NCBI GenBank assembly: GCA_013329615.1
Contig: DUKA01000053.1
Location: 1-9,209, forward strand
Length of the DNA stretch: 9,209 bases
Direction of reading: 5' to 3'
Origin: Candidatus Bathyarchaeota archaeon
Lineage (GTDB): Archaea; Thermoproteota; Bathyarchaeia; TCS64
Shown: positions 1-6,940 of the stretch, piece after piece
How positions within the stretch are numbered: position 1 is the stretch's first letter
Layout: the number at the start of each line of letters is the position of its first letter
Notes under the pieces: generated by a model
What the model saw: the letters and a program-made list of their open reading frames with translations, nothing else
Told to the model about the DNA's origin: nothing
The model's database searches: none
Position numbers and translations under genes: made by a program

Positions 1-2272
1 GTGTTATGGGGAGGGTGCTGAACCTTATGCCCGTGGCGTGATGGATCGCGTTTACCACGGCGGGGACTATGCTGATGATGCTGGGCTCGCCGACGCCCTT
101 CGCACCGAAGGCGGAGTGCTTGTAAGCCTCCTCGACAATGATGGTGTCCCCAATCTCGGGCGTGTCCATCGCCGAGGGTATGACGTAGTCCTTCAGCCCC
201 GTCGTCGTCACGACACCGTCCTTCAGCTGCAGGTTCTCCATTATGGCGAAGCCGACGCCATGGCTTATCGCGCCGTGGATCTGACCGTCCACGATCAGCG
301 GGTCGATCGCCTTGCCCACGTCCATCGCGGGCCAGATCTTCGTCACCTCGACGACGCCGGTCTCGGTGTCGACCTCGACCTCGGCGACGGAGGCGGCGAA
401 TGTGTAGACTGCGTAGTTGTGCCCGAGGCCGGTCTCGGGGTCGAAGTATCGGCGCGGGGAGATGTAGAAGCCGTAGCTCGCGGGGTTCTCGCCCCTGATG
501 TGCATCTGCTCCGCGATCTCCGCGAATGGGAGCTTCTGTGTGGGCTTCTTCTTGTTGTAGGCGTGGCTATCGCGCAGCTCGACCTGAGCCTCGGGGCAGC
601 CGAGCATGTCGGCGGAGACCCTGACCATGCGCTCCCTGAGCTTGATCGCCGCGTCCGCTGCTGCCGATCCACCCATCATGAGGCCCCGGCTGCCATGCGT
701 CGGCTTCGAGTCGGGCGTCGTGTCGGTGTCCGCCTCCTCAATCTTGATGTCGTTCAGGCTTGCGCCGATGATCTCGGCGACTATCTTGGCGTGGCCGAAC
801 GGCGAGCCCTGCCCTATCTCGCAGATGCAGGTGCGGTAGCTGAGGCTGCCATCCATGTGTATCATGAGGGACGCGGCGCTCCAGTCGGGTGTGCTCCGGC
901 TCGTGCTGTTGCCGTGGTAGGCGCAGCCGACGCCCCAGCCCCGGACCTTCGTCCCAACCCTCACCGGCTCCCTGTGCTTCCACCAGTCGGAAGCCGCCGC
1001 GGCGCCGGCGAGGCACTTGTCGATGCCACAGCTGCTGTCGAGCTCCTGATCACACGTCGTGTGCCCCCCGACCCTGAGGATGTTCTTCATCCTGAAGTCG
1101 ACCGGGTCCATGCCGAGCTCGAAGGCGAGCTTGTCGACCTGCTGCTCCGCCGCGAAGTGGAGTGCCAGGTTGCCAAAGCCGCGGTAGCTGCCTCCGTAGA
1201 CCTTGTTTGTGTAGATGGCGCGCCCGTCGACGGCGACGTTTGGCACCTCGTAGGGGCCGCAGGCGTGGGCGGTTTGCCTCCAGAGCCAGAATGGGGCACG
1301 GTTGGCGTATGCACCCACCTCCAGCGTGATCTCGACCTCGACAGCCGTCATGTTTCCCTTCTTGTCGGCTCCCGACTTGTAGTGGAACCTGGCGGGGAAC
1401 CTCTTCGGCGTCACCGCCATGACCTCGCTGCGGTCCATGATGTATGCGGCTGGCTTGCCCGTCTTCACCGCGGCGAGCGCCGCGTATGCGCCTATGAGCG
1501 GACCCGTATCGTCCTTCTTGCCGAAGGCGCCACCGCTCAGTGGATGGATCACCCTGACCTGGTTGAGCTTCCACCCTAGGACGCGTGCGACCTTCTCCCT
1601 GACGAGGTGGGGGCTCTGCATGCAGGCGATGATTGTGACTTTACCGACCCCGTCGGCGACGGCGTACGCCGCCTCGGGCTCCATGCACATATGCTCCTGG
1701 TAGGGCGACCAGTAGGTATCCTCGACGACGACCTTGGCGTCCCTCCAGCCCTTGGCTATGTCCCCCTTCCTGATCCGGGTCTTGAGGGCGACGTTGGACT
1801 CCTTGTGGACGAGTGACGCCCCCTCGGCGAGTGCCGCGTCTATGTCGAGCACCGCCGGAAGCGGCTCGTAGTCGATGACTATAGCGTCGAGCGCCTCCTG
1901 CGCCGCGACCTCGTCGACCGCGCAGATCAAGGCGATCGGGTCACCGACGTAGTGGACCTTGACGTCGTTGAGGAACGGCTGCTCGGGCATGGCGTAGCCT
2001 ATCTCGTTCTGTCCGGGCACGTCCTTCGCCGTGAGGATCGAGACCACCCCCGGGACGCTTCTGGCAGCCGTGGTGTCCACCCTCCGTAGGAGGGCGTGCG
2101 GCTTGGTGCTCCGAAGCACCTTGACCACCATCGTGTCCTTGGGGATGTAGTCGCTCGTGAAGCGTGCCTTGCCGAGCAGCTTGTCTAGGGCATCAGACCG
2201 TACCGTCTTCTTCCCCACGACGAGGTACTCGTCCCTGTTGAGCAGGTCGCTCAGAATCCTGTCGTATTCCAT
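1..2272 (-). CDS. Xanthine dehydrogenase-family molybdopterin-binding (large) subunit, 3' end cut by window
   Basis: Open minus-strand frame of 757 codons from ATG at 2272 to the window edge. The product is the large catalytic subunit of a molybdenum hydroxylase, which hydroxylates purines, aldehydes or aromatic substrates using water at a Mo-pterin cytosine dinucleotide centre. The N-terminal domain begins with GKARFTSDY (about residues 34-42). The cofactor loop GGAFGKK lies at 247-253 and SYRGFG at 362-367. GVGEPS near the end carries the catalytic Glu at about 729. The last visible residues, LPIT, match where this family ends, so only a few residues are missing. The AYxCSFR loop of form I CO dehydrogenase is absent, so it is not CoxL. 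Substrate cannot be read from sequence. The FAD and [2Fe-2S] subunits are not in the window and may lie beyond its left edge. No Shine-Dalgarno site precedes the ATG. A long plus-strand ORF at 38-1579 is its shadow. Confidence 0.93.
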   Translation of the reverse strand, partial: MEYDRILSDLLNRDEYLVVGKKTVRSDALDKLLGKARFTSDYIPKDTMVVKVLRSTKPHALLRRVDTTAARSVPGVVSILTAKDVPGQNEIGYAMPEQPFLNDVKVHYVGDPIALICAVDEVAAQEALDAIVIDYEPLPAVLDIDAALAEGASLVHKESNVALKTRIRKGDIAKGWRDAKVVVEDTYWSPYQEHMCMEPEAAYAVADGVGKVTIIACMQSPHLVREKVARVLGWKLNQVRVIHPLSGGAFGKKDDTGPLIGAYAALAAVKTGKPAAYIMDRSEVMAVTPKRFPARFHYKSGADKKGNMTAVEVEITLEVGAYANRAPFWLWRQTAHACGPYEVPNVAVDGRAIYTNKVYGGSYRGFGNLALHFAAEQQVDKLAFELGMDPVDFRMKNILRVGGHTTCDQELDSSCGIDKCLAGAAAASDWWKHREPVRVGTKVRGWGVGCAYHGNSTSRSTPDWSAASLMIHMDGSLSYRTCICEIGQGSPFGHAKIVAEIIGASLNDIKIEEADTDTTPDSKPTHGSRGLMMGGSAAADAAIKLRERMVRVSADMLGCPEAQVELRDSHAYNKKKPTQKLPFAEIAEQMHIRGENPASYGFYISPRRYFDPETGLGHNYAVYTFAASVAEVEVDTETGVVEVTKIWPAMDVGKAIDPLIVDGQIHGAISHGVGFAIMENLQLKDGVVTTTGLKDYVIPSAMDTPEIGDTIIVEEAYKHSAFGAKGVGEPSIISIVPAVVNAIHHATGIRFSTLPIT

Positions 2273-2305
2273 GGGCGCCAACCGCATAGAGTAGACGCTA
2301 TGGGG

Positions 2306-2311
2306 TATTTA
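2306..2311 (-). promoter_or_regulatory. Possible TATA box for the molybdopterin subunit gene
   Basis: The minus strand reads TAAATA here, about 36 bases before the ATG at 2272, in an AT-rich patch just after the THEP1 stop codon. This would give a leader of roughly ten bases. Between box and start there is an imperfect dyad, CATAG (2285-2289) and CTATG (2298-2302). Weak evidence: the gene could simply be co-transcribed with the NTPase gene 43 bases upstream. Confidence 0.3.
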
Positions 2312-2315
2312 GAAT

Positions 2316-2879
2316 CTATAGCTTCGAGCAGCCGCGTATGATTCTGAGCAGGGCGTCTGCGTCCCCCGCCTCGAAGGTGAAGATGCGCGACGCCTTCCCC
2401 TTCACTAACTCGATGACCTCCTTGACCTTATCATCCCTGCAGAGGAAGACTGCTACGCCCCCCCTGTTGAGGGCGTCGGCGACCATGACGGCGCCCGGGT
2501 AGATGCCCTTGCGCTGAGACTCCAGTCGCCCCCACTCGTCGACGAAGACGACGACGCCGTCCCTCATCTCCTCAGCAGCGCGGTGGAGGGCCAGGTTCGC
2601 CGAGTATAGCCCCTTGTGGCTGAAGACGAAGCGGGGGTTGTCGAAGGACTCCCATCCATCCACGAATTCTATGCCCGCGGGCTTCACAAGGGGCATAGTC
2701 TCCCCCGTGTCGAGCTCCACAAGATCGTAGCTGGGGTCGGGTCCGTCCCCGAGTATGCGCCTGCTGAGAATCCCCATGACCCTTATGCCGTCGGCCTTCG
2801 CCCTCTCCGCCGCAGCCTCGGCGGTCCGCGTCTTTCCCCCGCCGATGGGGGCGTGCAGTATGACGGCGCAGCGCATCAC
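2316..2879 (-). CDS. THEP1-like P-loop nucleoside-triphosphatase
   Basis: A 187-residue protein (GTG start at 2879; ATG one codon later is equally possible). It resembles THEP1-type NTPases (COG1618), small P-loop enzymes that hydrolyse ATP and GTP and whose physiological role is unclear. Walker A is APIGGGKT at residues 10-17, with Ala in place of the usual first Gly. YDLVELDTGE (51-60) matches the conserved segment after the P-loop, and NPRF...GLYSANLAL (81-97) resembles the variant family that often sits near metalloenzyme genes. Walker B is VVVFVDEWGRLE (109-120), the DExGxLE signature, with Trp where Ile is usual. No signal peptide or membrane segment, so cytosolic. It is divergent from pyruvate kinase and 43 bases upstream of the molybdopterin subunit, so probably co-transcribed with it. 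A role in cofactor or metal supply to that enzyme is inference. Confidence 0.8.
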   Translation of the reverse strand: MMRCAVILHAPIGGGKTRTAEAAAERAKADGIRVMGILSRRILGDGPDPSYDLVELDTGETMPLVKPAGIEFVDGWESFDNPRFVFSHKGLYSANLALHRAAEEMRDGVVVFVDEWGRLESQRKGIYPGAVMVADALNRGGVAVFLCRDDKVKEVIELVKGKASRIFTFEAGDADALLRIIRGCSKL

Positions 2880-2937
2880 GGGTAGGTCTGGGCGCAGAGG
2901 ATAAGAACCCAGCGCCCCGATACTTTCACGAAGGAAG
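2880..2937. promoter_or_regulatory. Divergent promoter between NTPase and pyruvate kinase, with inverted repeat
   Basis: A 58-base region serves genes leaving in both directions. A TATA-like core ATAAGAA at 2901-2907 reads TTCTTAT on the minus strand, centred 25 bases before the NTPase GTG (28 before the ATG), the spacing expected for a leaderless archaeal transcript. It is 34 bases before the pyruvate kinase ATG. The core sits at the centre of a perfect inverted repeat GGGCGC (2890-2895) / GCGCCC (2912-2917), extendable to 8-base arms with one mismatch. A purine-rich AGGAAG touches the pyruvate kinase ATG with no spacing, so it is unlikely to act as a ribosome site. Confidence 0.5.
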
Positions 2938-4374
2938 ATGGACGGCTACGCGAGGAGCAAGATAGTATGCACCATAGGCCCGGCGAGCAGAAGGCCCGAC
3001 ATACTCAAGGAAATGGCGACGTCGGGGATGGACGTGGCTCGCGTCAACCTGAGCCACGGCAGCTTCGACGACCACAGAAACACCATGCGCGCCATAAGGA
3101 GCCTCGGCACCGTATCCGTCCTCGTCGACCTCCCCGGCCCAAAGATACGCCTCGGCGAACTCAAGGAGCCCGTCCAGCTCAAGGCGGGAGACGCCGTCCG
3201 CTTCACCACCGAGAACATCGTCGGCGAGGGCCTCATCCTCCCCGTCAACTACCCGAAGCTCCCAGCCGAGGTCCGCCCCGGTGGACACATATTCATCAAC
3301 GACGGCCTCATCGAACTCGACATCAGGAAGGTTGACAGCGACTTCAAGGGCTTCGAGGCGAAGGTCGTCAGCGGCGGCGAGGCGAGCAGCCACAAGGGGG
3401 TCAACGCCCCCGGCGCGAGCCTCAGCATACACCCACCCACGGAACAAGACGTCAAGGGAATAGAATTCGGCGTCCAAGCCGGAGCCGACTGGTTCGCCGC
3501 CTCATTCGTCAGGAACAAAAAGGACGTCGAGACAGTCAAGGAGGCAATAGAGTACGCCGGCGGGGACCAACCCGTCATTAGCAAGATCGAGCACGGGGAG
3601 GCTATAAAGAACATCGACGAGATCATATACGCTAGCGACGGCGTCATGGTGGCGCGCGGTGACCTCGGCATCGAGGTGCCCCCCTGGGACATACCACTTC
3701 TCCAGAAGAAGATAATTACCAAATGCTACGAGGCGGGGAGGCCAGTCATCGTCGCGACGCAAATGCTCGAGTCGATGGTCAAGAACCCGCGCCCCACGCG
3801 TGCTGAGGCGAGCGACGTCGCCAACGCCATCCTAGACGGCGCGGACGCGGTGATGCTTAGCGGGGAGACCGCGATAGGCGCCCATCCCATAGAAGCGGTG
3901 CGCGTCATGGAAAGCATAAGCCGCGTAGTTGAGGCGGGGGCAACCCTCAGGAACGTGCAGAGACCACAGGAGGGACACCCCATCGCGGACATCATAGGAA
4001 GCCTCGCCGCAATGGCGACCGAGGCGGTCAAGCCCTCCGCCATAATCGTCCCCACGCGAAGCGGCTTCACGAGCCTCATGGTCTCAAAGTACAGGCCCTC
4101 CACGAGGATACTCGCCGTCTCAAAGGAGCAGAAGATAGCACGTAGGATACGCCTATACTGGGGCGTCGAGCCCATCGACATCCAGTGGAGCGACAACAGG
4201 GACGAACTCATCGTTCGCACGGTCAACAAGGCCCTACGGGAGGGCTACGTCAGGGACGCCGACTCCATCATGGTCGTCTCCGGCTCCTCCCTCGAGGCGC
4301 CGGGGGGGACGAGCACCCTAGAGATACTCAGGGTCCGCAACATCATCCACCACGCGGGGAGGAAGGACGGATGA
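2938..4374 (+). CDS. pyk: Pyruvate kinase, Lys117-type (predicted K+-independent)
   Basis: Transfers phosphate from phosphoenolpyruvate to ADP, giving pyruvate and ATP in the last step of glycolysis; cytosolic. At 478 residues it is family length. KIVCTIGPASR opens the barrel (8-18). VNLSHG (36-41) supplies cation- and substrate-binding Asn37 and Ser39. The B domain runs roughly 72-165. ISKIEHG (214-220) carries catalytic Lys216 and metal ligand Glu218. MVARGDLGIE (237-246) contains metal ligand Asp242. ATQMLESM (273-280) and RAEASDVANAILDGADAVM (288-306) are the classic signature. The C-terminal domain has TRSGFTSLMVSKYRPSTR (373-390). DLPGPK (64-69) puts Lys69 where muscle enzyme has Glu117 and Leu65 where it has Thr113, the pattern of potassium-independent enzymes. 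First gene of a three-gene operon; its TGA overlaps the next ATG. ATG chosen because family homology begins almost at once. Confidence 0.98.
   Translation: MDGYARSKIVCTIGPASRRPDILKEMATSGMDVARVNLSHGSFDDHRNTMRAIRSLGTVSVLVDLPGPKIRLGELKEPVQLKAGDAVRFTTENIVGEGLILPVNYPKLPAEVRPGGHIFINDGLIELDIRKVDSDFKGFEAKVVSGGEASSHKGVNAPGASLSIHPPTEQDVKGIEFGVQAGADWFAASFVRNKKDVETVKEAIEYAGGDQPVISKIEHGEAIKNIDEIIYASDGVMVARGDLGIEVPPWDIPLLQKKIITKCYEAGRPVIVATQMLESMVKNPRPTRAEASDVANAILDGADAVMLSGETAIGAHPIEAVRVMESISRVVEAGATLRNVQRPQEGHPIADIIGSLAAMATEAVKPSAIIVPTRSGFTSLMVSKYRPSTRILAVSKEQKIARRIRLYWGVEPIDIQWSDNRDELIVRTVNKALREGYVRDADSIMVVSGSSLEAPGGTSTLEILRVRNIIHHAGRKDG
4357..4362 (+). promoter_or_regulatory. Shine-Dalgarno site for the phosphodiesterase gene
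   Basis: GGGAGG lies inside the last codons of pyruvate kinase, eight bases before the ATG at 4371. It settles the start of the downstream gene and supports coupled translation across the ATGA overlap. Confidence 0.65.
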
Positions 4375-4865
4375 GAGTCGGCCTCATCTCAGACACGCAT
4401 GACAACGTCACCAAGATCAAGGCCGTGATAAAGCGGCTCAACGAGCTCAACGTTGATCTCGTCCTCCACGCCGGCGACTACATCAGCCCCTTCACAGCGA
4501 AGCCCTACGCAGAACTCAAGGCCAAGATGATAGGCGTCTACGGCAACAACTGCGCCGAGCACGAGAAGCTCAAGGCGGTTTACACCGCAGTCGGCAAGGA
4601 GATAATCGGAAACTTCGCCGAGGTCGAGGCGGGGAGCAGGGGGATCGCCCTGCTACATGGGCATGACGCCGCCCTGCTCCGCTCACTGACCACGCGTGGC
4701 TGCTACGACGTCGTAGTGCACGGCCACGACCACGTCGCGAAGATAGCCAAGGTGGGCGGCACACTCGTCGTCAACCCGGGGGAGGTCGGCGGATGGCTGA
4801 CGGGGAGGAGCAGCTTCGGCCTACTTGACACCGAAACGCTCGAGGCGGAGATAATCGATCTCTAG
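4371..4865 (+). CDS. MJ0936/YfcE-family metallophosphodiesterase
   Basis: A 164-residue calcineurin-like phosphoesterase, close in length to Methanocaldococcus MJ0936 and lacking extra domains. The dinuclear-metal set is complete and almost co-linear with that protein: Asp8 and His10 (SDTHDN), Asp36 (HAGDYISP), Asn59 (YGNN), His96 (LLHGHD), and His119 and His121 (HGHDHV). Family members hydrolyse phosphodiesters in vitro with Mn or Ni; the natural substrate is unknown. The frame is open further upstream, to 4185, but that stretch lies within pyruvate kinase and has no family similarity. ATG at 4371 has a GGAGG eight bases upstream, and MRVGLISDTH is the canonical N-terminus. It overlaps the pyruvate kinase stop by four bases (ATGA), so the two are probably translationally coupled. 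A role in sugar-phosphate or nucleotide turnover beside glycolysis is inference. Confidence 0.93.
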   Translation: MRVGLISDTHDNVTKIKAVIKRLNELNVDLVLHAGDYISPFTAKPYAELKAKMIGVYGNNCAEHEKLKAVYTAVGKEIIGNFAEVEAGSRGIALLHGHDAALLRSLTTRGCYDVVVHGHDHVAKIAKVGGTLVVNPGEVGGWLTGRSSFGLLDTETLEAEIIDL

Positions 4866-4868
4866 GTG
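4864..4868 (+). promoter_or_regulatory. Shine-Dalgarno-like AGGTG that favours the TTG start of the mutarotase
   Basis: AGGTG matches part of the archaeal consensus GGAGGTGA and ends six bases before a TTG at 4875. It includes the GTG at 4866, which would otherwise be read as the start codon and for which no well-spaced ribosome site is visible. Confidence 0.45.
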
Positions 4869-5192
4869 CCTACTTTGATCCGAAAAGCCTTCATGATGAG
4901 CGTCCACCCCGGTCGAGAGGCGGAGTACGAGGCGCGCCACAGCCCCATCTGGCCCGAGCTGGAGAAGACCCTCAAGGAGCACGGCGTCCACACCTACACG
5001 ATCTTCCTACACCCCGAGACGCAGCAGCTGTTCGCCTACGTCGAGTTCGAGGACGAGGCGCAGTGGGACGCGGTCGCGGATACGCCCGTCTGCAGGCGCT
5101 GGTGGGCACACGTGCATGAACTCATGCCCTCGAACCCCGACGACAGCCCCGTCGCGGAGGAGCTACGGGAAGTCTTCCACATTGAGTCCTAG
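4866..5192 (+). CDS. rhaM: L-rhamnose mutarotase
   Basis: Interconverts the alpha and beta anomers of L-rhamnose (and probably related 6-deoxysugars), feeding the ring form used by downstream enzymes; small cytosolic dimeric ferredoxin-like fold. The 108 residues match the RhaM/DUF718 family end to end: IRKAFMMSV (5-13), EYEARHSPIWPELE (20-33), a Tyr at 44, Trp67, CRRWW (76-80), MPSNPDDSPV (87-96) and a final LREVFHI. The active-site His (His25) and Tyr21 are present. The listed start is GTG at 4866, directly after the previous stop. TTG at 4875 would give MIRKAF, exactly how I recall the E. coli protein starting, and it has the better ribosome site, so the true protein is probably 105 residues. 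Third gene of the pyruvate kinase operon. No rhamnose isomerase, kinase or dehydrogenase is in the window. RhaM is unusual in archaea, so transfer from bacteria is possible, though base composition looks native. Confidence 0.93.
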   Translation: MPTLIRKAFMMSVHPGREAEYEARHSPIWPELEKTLKEHGVHTYTIFLHPETQQLFAYVEFEDEAQWDAVADTPVCRRWWAHVHELMPSNPDDSPVAEELREVFHIES

Positions 5193-5193
5193 G
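5188..5193. other. Palindrome CCTAGG carrying two convergent stop codons
   Basis: The mutarotase TAG (5190-5192, plus) and the AOR TAG (5191-5189, minus) share the central CTAG of CCTAGG. There is no intergenic space and no T-rich run, so transcripts of both operons must extend into each other's coding sequence. Confidence 0.9.
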
Positions 5194-6940
5194 CGTAGAG
5201 GAGCCGGTAGAACTCCTCAACAGACTCGCGCAGGTACTTTTCGTCGATCTTCCCGAGGGGGGAGGGCGTCTCGAAGACGCGCCCCGGTATGCGCAGCTCC
5301 TTATGGTTGAAGCCCTCGCGCTCCTTGAAGCGGTTCTTCTCCCTCAGAATCTGCATGCCTATGCTTTCGAGCGCCTCGGGCGGCACCTTGTGGCCCGCCG
5401 TCGCGAGAGTCTTGGAGACCATGTCTTTGTCGTAGATGCCCCTGGCGAAGAAGCAGACCACTAGGCTGCTGAGCACCTGACGCCACGCCTCCTCCTTGAG
5501 CAGCTTAGAGGCGGCCGTCTTGGCGTCTGGCAGCAGCTTGTCCTTGAGGGCTGCCTGGTCTATGCTGTAACCGGCGGCGTCTAGGTGGCTGTGGCGACTT
5601 CCCGTGAGGTGGCCGACGTGGCTTATGGGGCCGGTGTGGTAGCCGGGCATCTCGTTGCCGCCGAACGCCATCGCGTACTCCTCCCCGCCGTACCGCTTCG
5701 AGGCGAAGTCAACCCCCCTGGCGAGGGCGGCGTAGAACTCGTTGGGCTGCTTGACTATGTGCTCGACCGCCTTGGCGTATGCCGGCTCGTCGCCCCACTT
5801 GAGGGCGAGGCCGAGGGTTTCACCCTGCCCGATGAGCCCCCTCTCCATCGCCTCAGTCGCCCACGCGAGCACGACGCCGGTGCTCATTGCGTCCAGCCCC
5901 CATATCTCCACGGCGTCTATAAGGTGAAGCATCATCTTCTCGTCGAAGACCCCGAGCATTGAGCCGAGGGCGTAGATGAGCTCGTAGTCGTAGGGTATCA
6001 TGGTGGTCTTGTAGAAGTACGGCTCGTTGGCGTAGGGTTCACGCAGCGCTGCGATGTGGATACATGCAACTGGGCAGTGCGCGCAGGCGACGCGCCGACC
6101 GAGATAGTTCTCCGCCAGCTTCTCACCGGATATGCGCTCCGCCTCGGGCGAAGTTGTCGCCCTGAGGTTCATGGTTGGCAGCCCCTTCTGGAGATTGAGC
6201 GGCATTATATTCGACGCCGTGCCGATGTCGTGGTACTTCTTCATGACGGGAGAGGAGACGGCGCGCTTGTAGACGTCGTCGTATGTCTCCCTGTAGAGTT
6301 TTCTGTCGCTGACCTCGAAGCCGTGGTCGCCGGAGACGGTGACAGCCTTGAGCTTCTTGCTGCCGAATACGGCGCCGAGGCCGAGGCGACCGAAGTGGCG
6401 GTAGGTCTCCGTGATCACCGAGGCGTAGCGGACGAGCCGCTCACCGGCTCCGCCTATCCTCATGATCGTCCGCGTGCCCGCCCCGGTTTCGAGTTCTCTG
6501 ATTATCCTCCCGGTGGTTACGCTGCTCGCTATCCCCCAGATACCCGAGGCGTCCCTGAACTGGACACCCTTAGAGTCGACGGAGACGTAGATGGGGGTTT
6601 CACTCGCGCCCCTGATGACTATTGCACCGTATCCGGCAGACCTAATGGCGACTGCGCTGCGTCCGCCCGCGTGGCTCTCACCGAGGTTCCCGGTAAGAGG
6701 GGACTTGAACATCGCCACAGTCTTCGAGGCGAGGGGGTAGAGGCCGACGAGCGGGCCTACGGCGAATATTATGGGGTTGTCCGGCCCGAGCGGGTCGGCT
6801 CCCTTCGGGCAGTACTCGTTCAGCAGGCTTATCGCGACCCCCGATCCGCCGATGTAGTACTGGAAGAGGTCTGCGCGGTCCTCCACGGAGAAGCGGCGGG
6901 TGTTGAGGTCCGCCATGAGCACACGCGTCGGGAGTCTCAC
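5189..6940 (-). CDS. aor: Aldehyde:ferredoxin oxidoreductase family tungsten/molybdenum enzyme
   Basis: A 583-residue AOR-family catalytic subunit, expected to oxidise an aldehyde (or act in reverse on an acid) at a bis-pterin tungsten or molybdenum site and pass electrons to ferredoxin; cytosolic. The N-terminal domain has RVLMADLNTRRFSVE (6-20), GGSGVAISLL (31-40), DPLGPDNPIIFAVGP (49-63) and KSPLTGNLGESHAGG (79-93). The [4Fe-4S] ligands are C286xxC289xxxC293 plus Cys496, spaced as in Pyrococcus AOR. IPYDYELIYALGSMLG (315-330) holds Glu320 of the conserved YE pair. SRHSHLD (448-454) supplies His residues near the expected active-site His. The start is GTG at 6940: GGAG five bases and GGAGG ten bases upstream, and homology begins immediately. 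The frame stays open to 7093, but that stretch is the ferredoxin gene in another frame. GTG overlaps the ferredoxin TGA (GTGA). Substrate is unknown; WOR5-like and AorB-like enzymes share this paired arrangement. Confidence 0.95.
   Translation of the reverse strand: MRLPTRVLMADLNTRRFSVEDRADLFQYYIGGSGVAISLLNEYCPKGADPLGPDNPIIFAVGPLVGLYPLASKTVAMFKSPLTGNLGESHAGGRSAVAIRSAGYGAIVIRGASETPIYVSVDSKGVQFRDASGIWGIASSVTTGRIIRELETGAGTRTIMRIGGAGERLVRYASVITETYRHFGRLGLGAVFGSKKLKAVTVSGDHGFEVSDRKLYRETYDDVYKRAVSSPVMKKYHDIGTASNIMPLNLQKGLPTMNLRATTSPEAERISGEKLAENYLGRRVACAHCPVACIHIAALREPYANEPYFYKTTMIPYDYELIYALGSMLGVFDEKMMLHLIDAVEIWGLDAMSTGVVLAWATEAMERGLIGQGETLGLALKWGDEPAYAKAVEHIVKQPNEFYAALARGVDFASKRYGGEEYAMAFGGNEMPGYHTGPISHVGHLTGSRHSHLDAAGYSIDQAALKDKLLPDAKTAASKLLKEEAWRQVLSSLVVCFFARGIYDKDMVSKTLATAGHKVPPEALESIGMQILREKNRFKEREGFNHKELRIPGRVFETPSPLGKIDEKYLRESVEEFYRLLYA

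Noticed and set aside
38..1579. 513-residue plus-strand ORF
   Set aside because: It is antisense to a continuous, motif-complete molybdopterin subunit. Its composition (His, Arg, Asp and Val rich, no recognisable domain) is what GC-rich antisense frames produce.
1..2272. Aerobic CO dehydrogenase large subunit (CoxL)
   Set aside because: The form I active-site loop AYxCSFR is absent; the equivalent site reads SYRGFG, as in general xanthine dehydrogenase-family members.
2926..3477. 183-residue minus-strand ORF opposite pyruvate kinase, and similar antisense ORFs through 4229
   Set aside because: Pyruvate kinase on the plus strand is complete and motif-perfect; these are GC-rich shadows.
4185..4370. 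N-terminal extension of the phosphodiesterase
   Set aside because: The extension lies within pyruvate kinase coding sequence, has low-complexity Gln/Arg/Gly/His composition, and the ATG at 4371 has a proper ribosome site and canonical N-terminus.
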